NCBI RefSeq assembly: GCF_041435195.1
Contig: NZ_CP108106.1
Span: 4,932,501 to 4,996,500 of the forward strand
Length of the DNA: 64,000 nucleotides
From: Streptomyces sp. NBC_00224
GTDB lineage: Bacteria; Actinomycetota; Actinomycetes; Streptomycetales; Streptomycetaceae
Reading direction: 5' to 3'
A program made the translations under genes and the position numbers. The notes beneath the pieces were generated by a model that worked only from the letters and a program-made list of their open reading frames with translations, ran no database searches and was not told the DNA's origin. Within the stretch, counting starts at the first letter, position 1. Each line of letters starts with the position of its first letter. This document shows, one piece after another, positions 18,496 to 26,410 of the stretch.

Positions 18496-18561
18496 CACCT
18501 CCGGAGGGAGAGGCGGGCGGATCCTGCCATGCATCGGCGGCCCACCCCGTATCCCGCAGGA

Positions 18562-18705
18562 TCAGCGTTTCTTGGTCTTCTTCTTTTGCGGCGGGGTCCA
18601 GTCGCCCCGGTGCAACTGGCAGCGGGCGTAGCCGATCATCGCCGGGTTCTGGCACCGCTTGCCGGTCTTGGTTTTGGTCGACCCGCATTTGACCTGCTTA
18701 CCCAT
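18562..18705 (-). CDS. 47-residue putative zinc-binding microprotein
   Basis: An ATG-to-TGA frame encoding a very basic 47-residue protein starting MGKQVKCGSTKTKTGKRCQN and ending KKKTKKR. Three cysteines and a histidine are spaced C-x11-C-x10-C-x2-H (KCGSTKTKTGKRC, then RCQLH). This resembles the small C...TKxGxxC...CxxH motif found in many stand-alone or domain-fused zinc microproteins. GGGGAGGA lies just upstream of the ATG. It is the next gene downstream of the DUF262/HNH gene, 169 bases away on the same strand. Function is unknown; the basic tail suggests nucleic-acid binding. Confidence 0.65.
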   Translation of the reverse strand: MGKQVKCGSTKTKTGKRCQNPAMIGYARCQLHRGDWTPPQKKKTKKR

Positions 18706-18874
18706 TCGTCCTCCCCTGTCCGGCCGAAGGTGTCCCATCTCGAACCCATCGTCACCGGGCAGAGGAGCTCACCGCTCTCCTTGCGGCCGCATTCGGCTGA
18801 TTCACTCCCCTTCATGCCTGAATCACGATATTTGCATCCGTGAGTTGATCACAGGGCGTACGAGACCTCGCTCA

Positions 18875-20713
18875 TCACAGATCGTCGGTGTCGTCCGCTG
18901 TGTCGAGGTTGATTCCCGGATCCTCGGCGCTCGATTCGTCGTCCAGGATCGGCTTGCCCATCGCGACCGCGATGCTGCGGAGCAACGCCGCTCTGCGAGC
19001 GGTGAAGAACCCGTCGAAGTCGTCGGTGGCCATGAGTTCCGGTTCGGCCAGGTGGGAGTGGATGCGTTCGGCGACGCCTTCATGAGGGGTCTGCGCGGTC
19101 TTGACCAGACGGCCCAGGTAGTCGGAGGGAGCCGCCCCTCCGATGATCCGGTTGGTGCGGGCGGTCAACGGAGTCTTGTTGATGATCGAGTTGTAGTCGG
19201 CGGGGGCGTATCCGGCCTTCTCGCACCATGTCTTGGGGAAGATGTGGTGGATGTCGATGGACTCGTCGAAGTACCCGGTGATCTCGGCCTTCTCCCCGGT
19301 GCGCCAGTCCAGGGCCCCCGCCTTGAGCAGGAGTGCGTAAATCCCCTTGTAGGCAGCGCTGTTGCGCGTACGAAGAGTCAGCAGGCGTCCGGGGGCGAAC
19401 TGCGCCGCGGTGACGGTCCGGGGCTCGGCCGCATCCTCGCGGATCCAGTCGACGACGTCCGGCAGATCCTGGCTGAAGCGGGTTTCGGTCGAGCCGCCGT
19501 AGAGCTCCCCGAACACACCGCACCAGTACCAGCGGGCGAGCTTGTGCTGGGCTCCGGCGCTCTGTGCGGCGTCCCCCGCCAGGGCCAGGATCGCGGCAAG
19601 CGGTATCAACTGTGTCCCGTATGGCAGGAACTTCGTGTCGAAGAGGAACTGCTGGTGCAGGAACTTCGCCGCTGCCTTGAATCCCGTGATGACGGACGGC
19701 GCGAAGCGTACGTAGTCCTCCAGGGACAGGGCGAGCATGTCCTTGCGCTTGCAGCCGATGCGTGGAAGCCGCTCCTCTTCCGTTCCGCGTTCCGCCTCGC
19801 GCCCGCGCCGCTCGGCCGTGGCCAGCAGGGTGACCGCCTGGAGGAAGTCGGTGTTGGAGACCTCTCGAAGGATGCGGTACTCGGGCGCCTTCCAGGCGGC
19901 CCGGCACTCCCGCTCCCAGTGGCTGCGCAGATCGAACTCGTCCGCCGCGTAGGTGGCGGTCAACAACTCGAAGACGGTCAGGGTGACACCGCCGGTGTTG
20001 ACCTTCTCGAACACCTGGCACACGGCTTGGCGTGGGGTCGCCTGCCCGAGTTCGATGACTGGCACGTGGTAGCGGTCGAAGGGGCGGACGAAGGCCTCGT
20101 TGAAGTCGCGCCACAGTTTGAACTTGTCCTTGTCACCATGCCAGTGGCCGATGAACGCGTAACCCCAGTCACCGCCGTCGAACACCGCGTGGAGCGGGAA
20201 GAGTTGAGCCTCGTGTTCGAGCTCGGGAGTGGAGTAGTCCTCGACGACCTGGCCCCGGAAATTGAGGACCTTGCGGGTCTCGGGCAGAAACCTGATGGCG
20301 TCCTCGCGGTCGCTGTTCTCGTCGAGGGCTTGGACCATGTCGACGTAGAACCAGCCCGACACCTGGTGCTTGCGCAAGTCCTGGGTGATCACCGGGCCCT
20401 TCAGCTTCAGAGCCTGGAACAGCGACGTCAGCCGCTGCTGCCCGTCGAGTACGAGTGTGTCGGGCTCGGGCTCACCCACCGGGGTGGCTCCTTCGATCGG
20501 CCGGTACTTGAACCGGACGTCGCCACCCGCCTTGAGCAACATGACGGTGCCGACGGGATAACTCAACGAGATCGACGCGAGGAGACTCGCGATGTTCGGG
20601 TAGGGCCACACCCAGCCCCGCTGGAACTCCGGCAGTTGGGCCTTGCCGACCTCGACCTGCCGCAGCAGATCCCGCAGTGGCCGCTTGTCGATGCTGAACG
20701 CTTCGTCGGGCAC
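18875..20713 (-). CDS. DUF262/HNH-domain protein (GmrSD-like restriction or defence enzyme)
   Basis: A 612-residue protein. Residues about 1-230 form a DUF262 (ParB/sulfiredoxin-like) domain with QLPEFQRGWVWP and the hallmark LVLDGQQRLTSLFQAL, which in relatives binds NTP. The C-terminal part holds an HNH nuclease motif, SIDIHHIFPKTWCEKAGY, then NSIINKTPLTARTNRIIGG. This architecture is that of GmrSD-type type IV restriction enzymes and SspE-like phage-defence nucleases. GTG at 20713 is chosen because AAGGAG sits 6 bases upstream; a GTG at 20752 without such a site would add 13 residues. It stands alone between two toxin-antitoxin loci. Anti-phage activity is inferred from the family. Confidence 0.85.
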   Translation of the reverse strand: MPDEAFSIDKRPLRDLLRQVEVGKAQLPEFQRGWVWPYPNIASLLASISLSYPVGTVMLLKAGGDVRFKYRPIEGATPVGEPEPDTLVLDGQQRLTSLFQALKLKGPVITQDLRKHQVSGWFYVDMVQALDENSDREDAIRFLPETRKVLNFRGQVVEDYSTPELEHEAQLFPLHAVFDGGDWGYAFIGHWHGDKDKFKLWRDFNEAFVRPFDRYHVPVIELGQATPRQAVCQVFEKVNTGGVTLTVFELLTATYAADEFDLRSHWERECRAAWKAPEYRILREVSNTDFLQAVTLLATAERRGREAERGTEEERLPRIGCKRKDMLALSLEDYVRFAPSVITGFKAAAKFLHQQFLFDTKFLPYGTQLIPLAAILALAGDAAQSAGAQHKLARWYWCGVFGELYGGSTETRFSQDLPDVVDWIREDAAEPRTVTAAQFAPGRLLTLRTRNSAAYKGIYALLLKAGALDWRTGEKAEITGYFDESIDIHHIFPKTWCEKAGYAPADYNSIINKTPLTARTNRIIGGAAPSDYLGRLVKTAQTPHEGVAERIHSHLAEPELMATDDFDGFFTARRAALLRSIAVAMGKPILDDESSAEDPGINLDTADDTDDL

Positions 20714-20978
20714 ATCGGCTCCTTGAGGCTGCCGGGCACCAGAGGTGGGCACCGGAGGTCGACTCGCCTCGTGTCACGGAAAAACTACTGGGTGTCATGA
20801 CATCGGGTGCCAGAAATGCAAGACAGCTCAAATTTTCATCAGGGGCAGGCCAGGCGCATATACGCCTGCGGATTCGCCGGGCGTCTTTACTCCCGCCGCG
20901 AGCGATACGGAACGGACGGCGCCGGCGATCCAGCGCCGACCGGGACACAGCGGCCTTCGGGCCACCAGAGCGCCCGGG

Positions 20979-21404
20979 TCATACCTTCCTGAGGACGATC
21001 GTGTCCGGGACCAGCTTCTCCAGGTCGTCCACGTCCGAAGTGAAGACGGTGACCTGCCCCTTCTGCTGCCGCGCGATGACGGCGAGGACAGCGTCGATCG
21101 CGTACTTGTGACCGTGCAGCCCGGCGTCGGCCAGGAGTCGGCGGGCCTGGCGTGCCTCGTCCTTCCCGATGTCGGCGACCTTGAGCCGGGACAGCACCCA
21201 GTCCCAGCGCTGTTCGGTGGTCCGGCCGTCGTACGCCTCGATCAGCGTCATCGGCGACGTCACCACCTCGGCTTCGCCCCGGGCCGCGAGGTCGAGCCAG
21301 GCGATCATCCTCCGGTCGCCGCGCACGGCCAGGGACAGGGCCTCGCAGTCGAGTACGAAGACACGTAGGGGCCGCTGCCCGGGTTCACCGGCGCGCTTCG
21401 TCAC
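20979..21404 (-). CDS. PIN-domain ribonuclease toxin (VapC type)
   Basis: A 141-residue PIN-domain protein. VFVLDCEALS gives the first acidic residue, SPMTLIEAY the second, GLHGHKYAIDAVLAV the third and TSDVDDL the fourth, which is a complete Mg-dependent RNase site. GTG at 21404 overlaps the stop of the antitoxin gene (GTGA), so the pair is translationally coupled with antitoxin first. It should cleave RNA (often tRNA) when freed. It is a full-length version of the broken toxin at 18262-18432. Confidence 0.85.
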   Translation of the reverse strand: MTKRAGEPGQRPLRVFVLDCEALSLAVRGDRRMIAWLDLAARGEAEVVTSPMTLIEAYDGRTTEQRWDWVLSRLKVADIGKDEARQARRLLADAGLHGHKYAIDAVLAVIARQQKGQVTVFTSDVDDLEKLVPDTIVLRKV

Positions 21405-21679
21405 GCGGCCTCTCCGGCATCGTGCTTCCCGGCGGCGCGGCGGCGCTCGTGCTCGGCGTCGAGATCCTCCAGCTCCTCGAATGCCGCGGCGCGCTCGTCC
21501 TCGGTTACCGGACCGTGTTCCTCCTGCAGCCAGTCGACCAGCTCGCACAGCCGGTCACGGTCGCGCTTGAAGCGCAGCGCCTCGGCCACGTACGCCGACA
21601 GGCCCCGCTCCGCCGCCTCCGCGCGGATCTCGTCAAGGAGATCCTCGGGGATCGTCACCGTCACCTTCTTGGTTGCCAT
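21401..21679 (-). CDS. VapB-type ribbon-helix-helix antitoxin
   Basis: A 92-residue protein starting MATKKVTVTIPEDLLDEIRA, a ribbon-helix-helix DNA-binding domain, followed by GLSAYVAEALRFKRDRDRL and an acidic helical tail that should wrap the toxin. ATG at 21679 is chosen over the ATG at 21691 because the canonical strand begins there. It overlaps the toxin start by 4 bases. By analogy it should repress its own promoter alone and with the toxin. Confidence 0.8.
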   Translation of the reverse strand: MATKKVTVTIPEDLLDEIRAEAAERGLSAYVAEALRFKRDRDRLCELVDWLQEEHGPVTEDERAAAFEELEDLDAEHERRRAAGKHDAGEAA

Positions 21680-21841
21680 ACAAGGGACCATACTCCCGGT
21701 GTTGAATCCCTTACCAGCGCGTCAGGCGGCGGTGGCGGGGCGCGGGGCGCCGTGGAAGACCTGGCCGGTGTGCCAGGAGCGGTGGGCCGCCGCGATGGGA
21801 CGGGCGCCCGGCTGAGGGCCAATGAGCGGCAGGTCGCGGGG

Positions 21842-22618
21842 TCAGCGGGTGGCCTGCTCGGCGAGGTACTGCTCCCAGGTGCGCCTGCCGAGCGCCTGCG
21901 CAGGGGCGGTCAGGTGGCCGGCGCGCCAGGCGGCGCCGATCCTGCCGGGGACGTACACGGGGAGGACGACGCGGCGCTTGCCGGCCGCGCGCAGCCAGTC
22001 CTTGGCGAGGCCCGCGGCCGGGTACACGGTCGGGCCGGCGAAGTCGGGCACCTGGCCGCCCGGGGCGCCGATGGACAACTCGACCAGGCGGTCCGCCACT
22101 TCGCCCGGGTCGACCGGCTGGCAGTCGGTGCCGGACGGCACGAGGACCACCGGGAGCTTGGACAGTGCCCCGAAGGCGAGGTCGAGCAGCGCGGGGAACT
22201 GGGTGGCCCGCAGGTTGGTCCAGCCGATCCCCGAGGCGGCGAGCAGCCGCTCGCCCGCCAGCTTGACCCGGTAGTACGGGTACGGGATCCGGTCGACGCC
22301 GACGATCGAGATGTTGACGACGTGCTCGACGCCGGCCCGCTTCCCGGCTTCCAGCAGGTGCTGGAAGCCGGGGATGTCGTTCTTGAAGTGCCGGATGTCG
22401 CTCGCACAGTGGATGACCGTGCGGACGCCCGCGAGCGCCTCGTCCAGTCCGGTGCCGGCGGTCAGGTCGCCGGTGTACCAGGCCACCCCGGAGTCGTCCG
22501 GCACCACGTTCCTGCGGGTGAGCGCGCGGACCGGGCGGCCGGTGCGGCGGGCCCGCTCCACCACCTCGCGGCCGAGCACGCCCGTCGCGCCGGTCACCAT
22601 GATCGTGTCGTTGGTCAT
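21842..22618 (-). CDS. NAD(P)-binding NmrA/SDR-like protein, partner of second ECF41 sigma factor
   Basis: A 258-residue atypical short-chain dehydrogenase: TIMVTGATGVLGREVVERA (nucleotide-binding turn), GDLTAGTGLDEALAGVRTVIHCAS, VVNISIVGVDRIPYPYYRVK and IGWTNLRATQFPALLD. The SIVGVD and ATQF blocks are shared with the protein at 3717-4493, so the two are paralogues of one type. Here the gene follows the sigma factor, with 57 bases between them. ECF41 sigma factors commonly control such a neighbour. The substrate is unknown. Confidence 0.85.
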   Translation of the reverse strand: MTNDTIMVTGATGVLGREVVERARRTGRPVRALTRRNVVPDDSGVAWYTGDLTAGTGLDEALAGVRTVIHCASDIRHFKNDIPGFQHLLEAGKRAGVEHVVNISIVGVDRIPYPYYRVKLAGERLLAASGIGWTNLRATQFPALLDLAFGALSKLPVVLVPSGTDCQPVDPGEVADRLVELSIGAPGGQVPDFAGPTVYPAAGLAKDWLRAAGKRRVVLPVYVPGRIGAAWRAGHLTAPAQALGRRTWEQYLAEQATR

Positions 22619-22675
22619 CAGTCTCAGCCTCGCTCAGCCTGTCGGGGTAGCTGTCACTGAGGAAGAACCGACGGG

Positions 22676-23569
22676 TCAGGCGTTCTGTGACAGTTCCCCG
22701 AGCTGAGTGGCGAGGAAGGTCAGTTTGTCCGGGTTGCGGACGATCCGGATGCCGGTGATCCCGCCCTCGCCGAGCTCCAGCGCCCCGAGCGCGGTCAGCT
22801 CGCCGTCCTCCCAGCTGACCACCACCGGAACGCCGTTCGCCTCGGCGAACCCGATCTGTGCGCCGCTCACCCACCGGGAGAAGAGACCGACCAGGAAGTG
22901 GGCCACGTTGTCCCGCCCGACCACCGGCCGACGGGCCGCACTCACCTTGCCGCCGCCGTCCGACCATGCGACCACCTGGTCGGCGAGCAACTGCTCCAAC
23001 TGAGCCATCGCACCCTCGGCCGCGGCGGCCAGGAACCGGGCGAGCAACTCGCTGTCCTGCTCCCGCGAGGTGGTGAAGCGCGGCCGACCGTCGGCCAGGC
23101 GCTGCTTGGCCCGACGGTAGAGCTGGCGCGCGTTCGCCTCCGAGGAGTCAAGGACGCCCGCGATGTCCCGGTGGCTGTAATCGAAGGCGTCACGCAGCAC
23201 CACGGCGGCCCGCTCGGGGGCCGACAGCTGCTCCATCATCGTCAGCACCGCGAACGACACGGCATCCCGCTGCTCCGCCGTCTCCATCGGCCCCAGCACC
23301 CCGGCATCGGTCCCTACCGGCTCCGGGAGCCAGGGCCCGAGGTACTTCTCGCGCTGCGCCCGGGCGGAGGTGAGCCGGTTCAGGCACAGGTTGGTGACCA
23401 CCTTGGCCAGCCACGGGCCCGGCGCGGCCACCTGGCCGGGCTCGACTCCGTGCCAGCGCAGGTACGCGTCCTGCACGGTGTCCTCGGCCTCGGCCGCCGA
23501 GCCGAGCATCCGGTACGCCAGCGAGAACAGCCGTGGTCGGTGGCTCTCGAATTCCTGCGCCATGTCCAT
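22676..23569 (-). CDS. sigJ: ECF41-family RNA polymerase sigma factor (second SigJ-type copy)
   Basis: A 297-residue ECF sigma factor. MLGSAAEAEDTVQDAYLRW marks region 2, QLSAPERAAVVLRDAFDYSHRDIAGVLDSSEANARQLYRRA region 4, and a SnoaL-like extension carries DGGGK (about residue 205) and NPDKL near the C-terminus, the ECF41 signature. It heads a two-gene unit with the NmrA-like gene downstream, the reverse order to the unit at 3.7-5.4 kb. ATG at 23569 is the first start; ATG at 23563 is equally possible, since neither has a strong ribosome-binding site. No consensus ECF41 promoter was found directly upstream. Confidence 0.9.
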   Translation of the reverse strand: MDMAQEFESHRPRLFSLAYRMLGSAAEAEDTVQDAYLRWHGVEPGQVAAPGPWLAKVVTNLCLNRLTSARAQREKYLGPWLPEPVGTDAGVLGPMETAEQRDAVSFAVLTMMEQLSAPERAAVVLRDAFDYSHRDIAGVLDSSEANARQLYRRAKQRLADGRPRFTTSREQDSELLARFLAAAAEGAMAQLEQLLADQVVAWSDGGGKVSAARRPVVGRDNVAHFLVGLFSRWVSGAQIGFAEANGVPVVVSWEDGELTALGALELGEGGITGIRIVRNPDKLTFLATQLGELSQNA

Positions 23570-23611
23570 GACCCCACGCTAGTGGGGTGGTGACGGGAGG
23601 CCACGAACGAA

Positions 23612-23643
23612 GAAGGGCCCCACCGCAAGCGGTGGGGCCCTTC
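23612..23643 (-). terminator. Terminator hairpin downstream of tRNA-Ser
   Basis: A perfect 15-base inverted repeat (GAAGGGCCCCACCGC and its complement) with a two-base loop, 25 bases past the 3' end of the tRNA on its strand. There is no long T-run. It should end the tRNA transcript before the sigma factor gene. Confidence 0.75.
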
Positions 23644-23668
23644 GACATCGTGCCCGGTGAGGCACTGG

Positions 23669-23753
23669 CGGAGGATACGAGATTCGAACTCGTGAGGGGT
23701 TGCCCCCAACACGCTTTCCAAGCGTGCGCCCTAGGCCACTAGGCGAATCCTCC
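23669..23753 (-). tRNA. tRNA-Ser (anticodon GGA)
   Basis: A long-variable-arm tRNA. The acceptor stem GGAGGAT pairs with ATCCTCC, the T-arm contains GAGTTCGAATCTC, and the anticodon loop lies between CACGC and GCGTG with GGA in the middle. The variable arm is TTGGGGGCAACCCC. An encoded CCA follows at 23666-23668. It is the usual neighbour of the SRP RNA/dnaX region. Confidence 0.95.
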
Positions 23754-23825
23754 GCCGCAAACAATACAAGACGCTGAGGGGTGCTCGCGAACTCGTTCCC
23801 CGGTCAGGGATCGGGTACCCTGTGC

Positions 23826-23916
23826 GGAGCCCCTCACGTGGCGCTATCTGACTGAACTCCCCCAGGGCCGGAAGGCAGCAAGGGTAGGTCGGCTCTGGCG
23901 GGTGCGTGGGGGGCGC
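23826..23916 (+). ncRNA. ffs: Small bacterial signal recognition particle RNA
   Basis: The core CAGGGCCGGAAGGCAGCAAG and GGTAGGTCGGCTCTGG is the universally conserved SRP domain IV hairpin (GGAA tetraloop plus the symmetric loop bound by Ffh). Flanking GAGCCCCTCACGTG and GTGCGTGGGGGGC close the outer stem. The ends are approximate. It lies directly upstream of dnaX, as in other streptomycetes. Confidence 0.9.
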
Positions 23917-24078
23917 TTTCGTTTGCGGAGGCCCTCTGTGGAGGCCCTCGGCGGCCGGGGTCCGGGCCGGGCCCGGTCGGCCCGGTGGGTGGCGGACCGG
24001 GGCGGGTGGCCCGCCCGGTGGCCCCCGCGTACGGCGACGCGGGTTCGGTTGTCAGTCCGCCCCGATAACCTCGTAGGT

Positions 24079-26349
24079 GTGTCGTCCCTTGCGCTGTACC
24101 GCCGCTACCGCCCGGAGTCCTTCGCCGAGGTCATCGGGCAGGAGCATGTCACCGACCCGCTGCAGCAGGCGCTGCGGAACAACCGGGTCAATCACGCGTA
24201 CCTGTTCAGCGGGCCGCGCGGCTGTGGGAAGACCACCAGTGCGCGGATTCTCGCGCGGTGCCTGAACTGTGAGCAGGGGCCGACGCCGACCCCGTGCGGC
24301 GAGTGCCAGTCGTGCCGGGACCTCGCTCGTAACGGGCCCGGGTCCATCGACGTCATCGAGATCGACGCCGCGTCGCACGGTGGTGTGGACGACGCCCGTG
24401 AGCTGCGCGAGAAGGCCTTCTTCGGCCCGGCAAGCAGCCGGTACAAGATCTACATCATCGACGAGGCCCACATGGTCACCTCGGCGGGCTTCAACGCCCT
24501 GCTGAAGGTCGTCGAGGAGCCGCCGGAGCACCTGAAGTTCATCTTCGCCACCACCGAGCCCGAGAAGGTCATCGGGACGATCCGGTCGCGGACCCACCAC
24601 TACCCCTTCCGGCTCGTCCCCCCCGGCACCCTGCGGGAGTACCTGGGCGAGGTCTGCGGGCGGGAGGGCATTCCCGTCGAGGACGGCGTGCTGCCGCTCG
24701 TCGTGCGCGCCGGGGCCGGGTCCGTGCGTGACTCGATGTCCGTCATGGACCAGCTCCTCGCCGGCGCCGCCGAAGACGGTGTGACGTACGCCATGGCCAC
24801 CTCCCTCCTCGGCTACACGGACGGGTCGCTGCTCGACTCCGTGGTGGAAGCGTTCGCCTCCGGTGACGGCGCCGCCGCCTTCGAGGTCGTGGATCGCGTG
24901 ATCGAGGGCGGCAACGACCCGCGCCGCTTCGTCGCGGATCTGCTGGAGCGGCTGCGGGATCTCGTCATCCTCGCCGCTGTCCCGGACGCGGGCGAGAAGG
25001 GGCTCATCGACGCGCCCGTCGACGTCGTCGAGCGCATGCAGGCCCAGGCGTCCGTGTTCGGCGCCGCCGAGCTCAGCCGGGCCGCCGATCTCGTCAACAC
25101 CGGGCTGACCGAGATGCGGGGCGCCACCTCGCCCCGGCTCCAGCTGGAGCTGATCTGCGCGCGCGTGCTGCTGCCCGCCGCGTACGACGACGAGCGCTCG
25201 GTCCGTGCCCGGCTCGACCGGCTGGAGCGCGGCGCCCACTTCCAGCCGGGTGCGGGGACCGGGCCCGCGATGGGTTACGTACCTGGGGCCGAGGCCCATC
25301 CGCCCATGCCCCCCGCGCCCGCTGGACACGGCCCCGAGGCCGCCCGGGCCGCCGCGCGCGGTGCCGCCGCCCCGGTCGCCCCGCCCGCGCCCCAGGCGCC
25401 CGCTCCGGCCGCCCCCGTCGCCCCGCCGGTCCAGGCCCCGGCCCCGCCCGCACCCGCTCCCGAGCCCGTCTCGCAGGCCCCCGCCCCGGGCGCCTGGCCC
25501 GGTGCCGCCGCTCCCGGTGGTGCCGGAGGCGGTCAGGGCGGCGGTCAGGGCGGCGGTGCCCAGCGGCCCGGCGCCTGGCCGGGTGCCGGAGGTTCCGGTT
25601 CCGGGAGCGCCGCCCCCGCCGCCCCCAGCCCCGCACCCTCCACATCCCCCGCCCCCGGCGGCGCCGGAGCCTGGCCCTCCGCCTCCACCCCGGGCCAGCC
25701 CGCCCCGGCCGCGCAGGCCCCGGCCCCGGCTGCGGCCCCCGCCGCGAACCCCGGCAGCGCCGTCCACGTACGGAACATGTGGCCGGACATCCTGGAGGCC
25801 GTGAAGAACAAGCGGCGCTTCACCTGGATCCTGCTGAGTCAGAACGCGCAGGTGGCCGGATTCGACGGCACCACCCTGCAGCTCGGGTTCATCAACGCGG
25901 GCGCCCGGGACAACTTCGCGAGCAGCGGCAGCGAGGAAGTGCTGCGCGGGGTGCTCGGCGAGCGCTTCGGCGTGCAGTGGAAGGTCGAGGCGATCATCGA
26001 CCCGTCCGGCGGCTCCCAGCCCCCGGCCGCGGCGGGCAACTTCGGCGGCGGCGGCTCCGGCAACCCCGCCGGCTACGGGGCCCAAGGTGGCGGCCCTTCC
26101 CGCTCCCAGGCGCCCGCCCCGGCCGCCCCCGCGCCCCAGGCCGCGCCCGCCCCCGTACAGCAGCCGTCCCAGGCCTCCGCCCCCGCGAGGCAGGCGCCCC
26201 CCGTGGCGCAGGAGCCGCCGCCGGTGCGCCCGGAGGACGACGTTCCGGAGGACGACGACCCGGACCTCGTGGACAACGCGCTCTCCGGCCACGACCTCAT
26301 CGTCCGCGAGCTCGGCGCGACGGTGGTGGAGGAATATACGAACGAGTAG
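24079..26349 (+). CDS. dnaX: DNA polymerase III subunit gamma/tau (clamp loader)
   Basis: A 756-residue clamp-loader ATPase. It starts VSSLALYRRYRPESFAEVIG, has Walker A GPRGCGKT at 45-52, a four-cysteine zinc module (CLNCEQGPTPTPCGECQSC, about 61-79), IIDEAHM as the Walker B box and an SRC-like sensor region TIRSRTH. A long Ala/Pro/Gly-rich linker (about 400-560) leads to a tau-like C-terminal domain (MWPDILEAVKNKRRFTWILL) and a second Pro/Ala-rich, acidic tail. GTG at 24079 fits the conserved N-terminus. It loads the beta clamp and links polymerase cores. I saw no evident slippery sequence for a gamma form. Confidence 0.95.
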   Translation: MSSLALYRRYRPESFAEVIGQEHVTDPLQQALRNNRVNHAYLFSGPRGCGKTTSARILARCLNCEQGPTPTPCGECQSCRDLARNGPGSIDVIEIDAASHGGVDDARELREKAFFGPASSRYKIYIIDEAHMVTSAGFNALLKVVEEPPEHLKFIFATTEPEKVIGTIRSRTHHYPFRLVPPGTLREYLGEVCGREGIPVEDGVLPLVVRAGAGSVRDSMSVMDQLLAGAAEDGVTYAMATSLLGYTDGSLLDSVVEAFASGDGAAAFEVVDRVIEGGNDPRRFVADLLERLRDLVILAAVPDAGEKGLIDAPVDVVERMQAQASVFGAAELSRAADLVNTGLTEMRGATSPRLQLELICARVLLPAAYDDERSVRARLDRLERGAHFQPGAGTGPAMGYVPGAEAHPPMPPAPAGHGPEAARAAARGAAAPVAPPAPQAPAPAAPVAPPVQAPAPPAPAPEPVSQAPAPGAWPGAAAPGGAGGGQGGGQGGGAQRPGAWPGAGGSGSGSAAPAAPSPAPSTSPAPGGAGAWPSASTPGQPAPAAQAPAPAAAPAANPGSAVHVRNMWPDILEAVKNKRRFTWILLSQNAQVAGFDGTTLQLGFINAGARDNFASSGSEEVLRGVLGERFGVQWKVEAIIDPSGGSQPPAAAGNFGGGGSGNPAGYGAQGGGPSRSQAPAPAAPAPQAAPAPVQQPSQASAPARQAPPVAQEPPPVRPEDDVPEDDDPDLVDNALSGHDLIVRELGATVVEEYTNE

Positions 26350-26410
26350 CGGTACGGGGTTCGGTGACCCGTACGAGGGAGAATCCGCCACTCCGGCTAG
26401 GCTGGCTGCC

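Noticed and set aside
20714..20978. Promoter or gene between the DUF262 gene and the PIN toxin
   Set aside because: Only a weak GGCG/CGCC mirror around CATATA was seen; nothing strong enough to list as a site.
21680..21841. Additional short gene between the antitoxin and the NmrA-like gene
   Set aside because: Frames present are short, lack a ribosome-binding site and show no family pattern.
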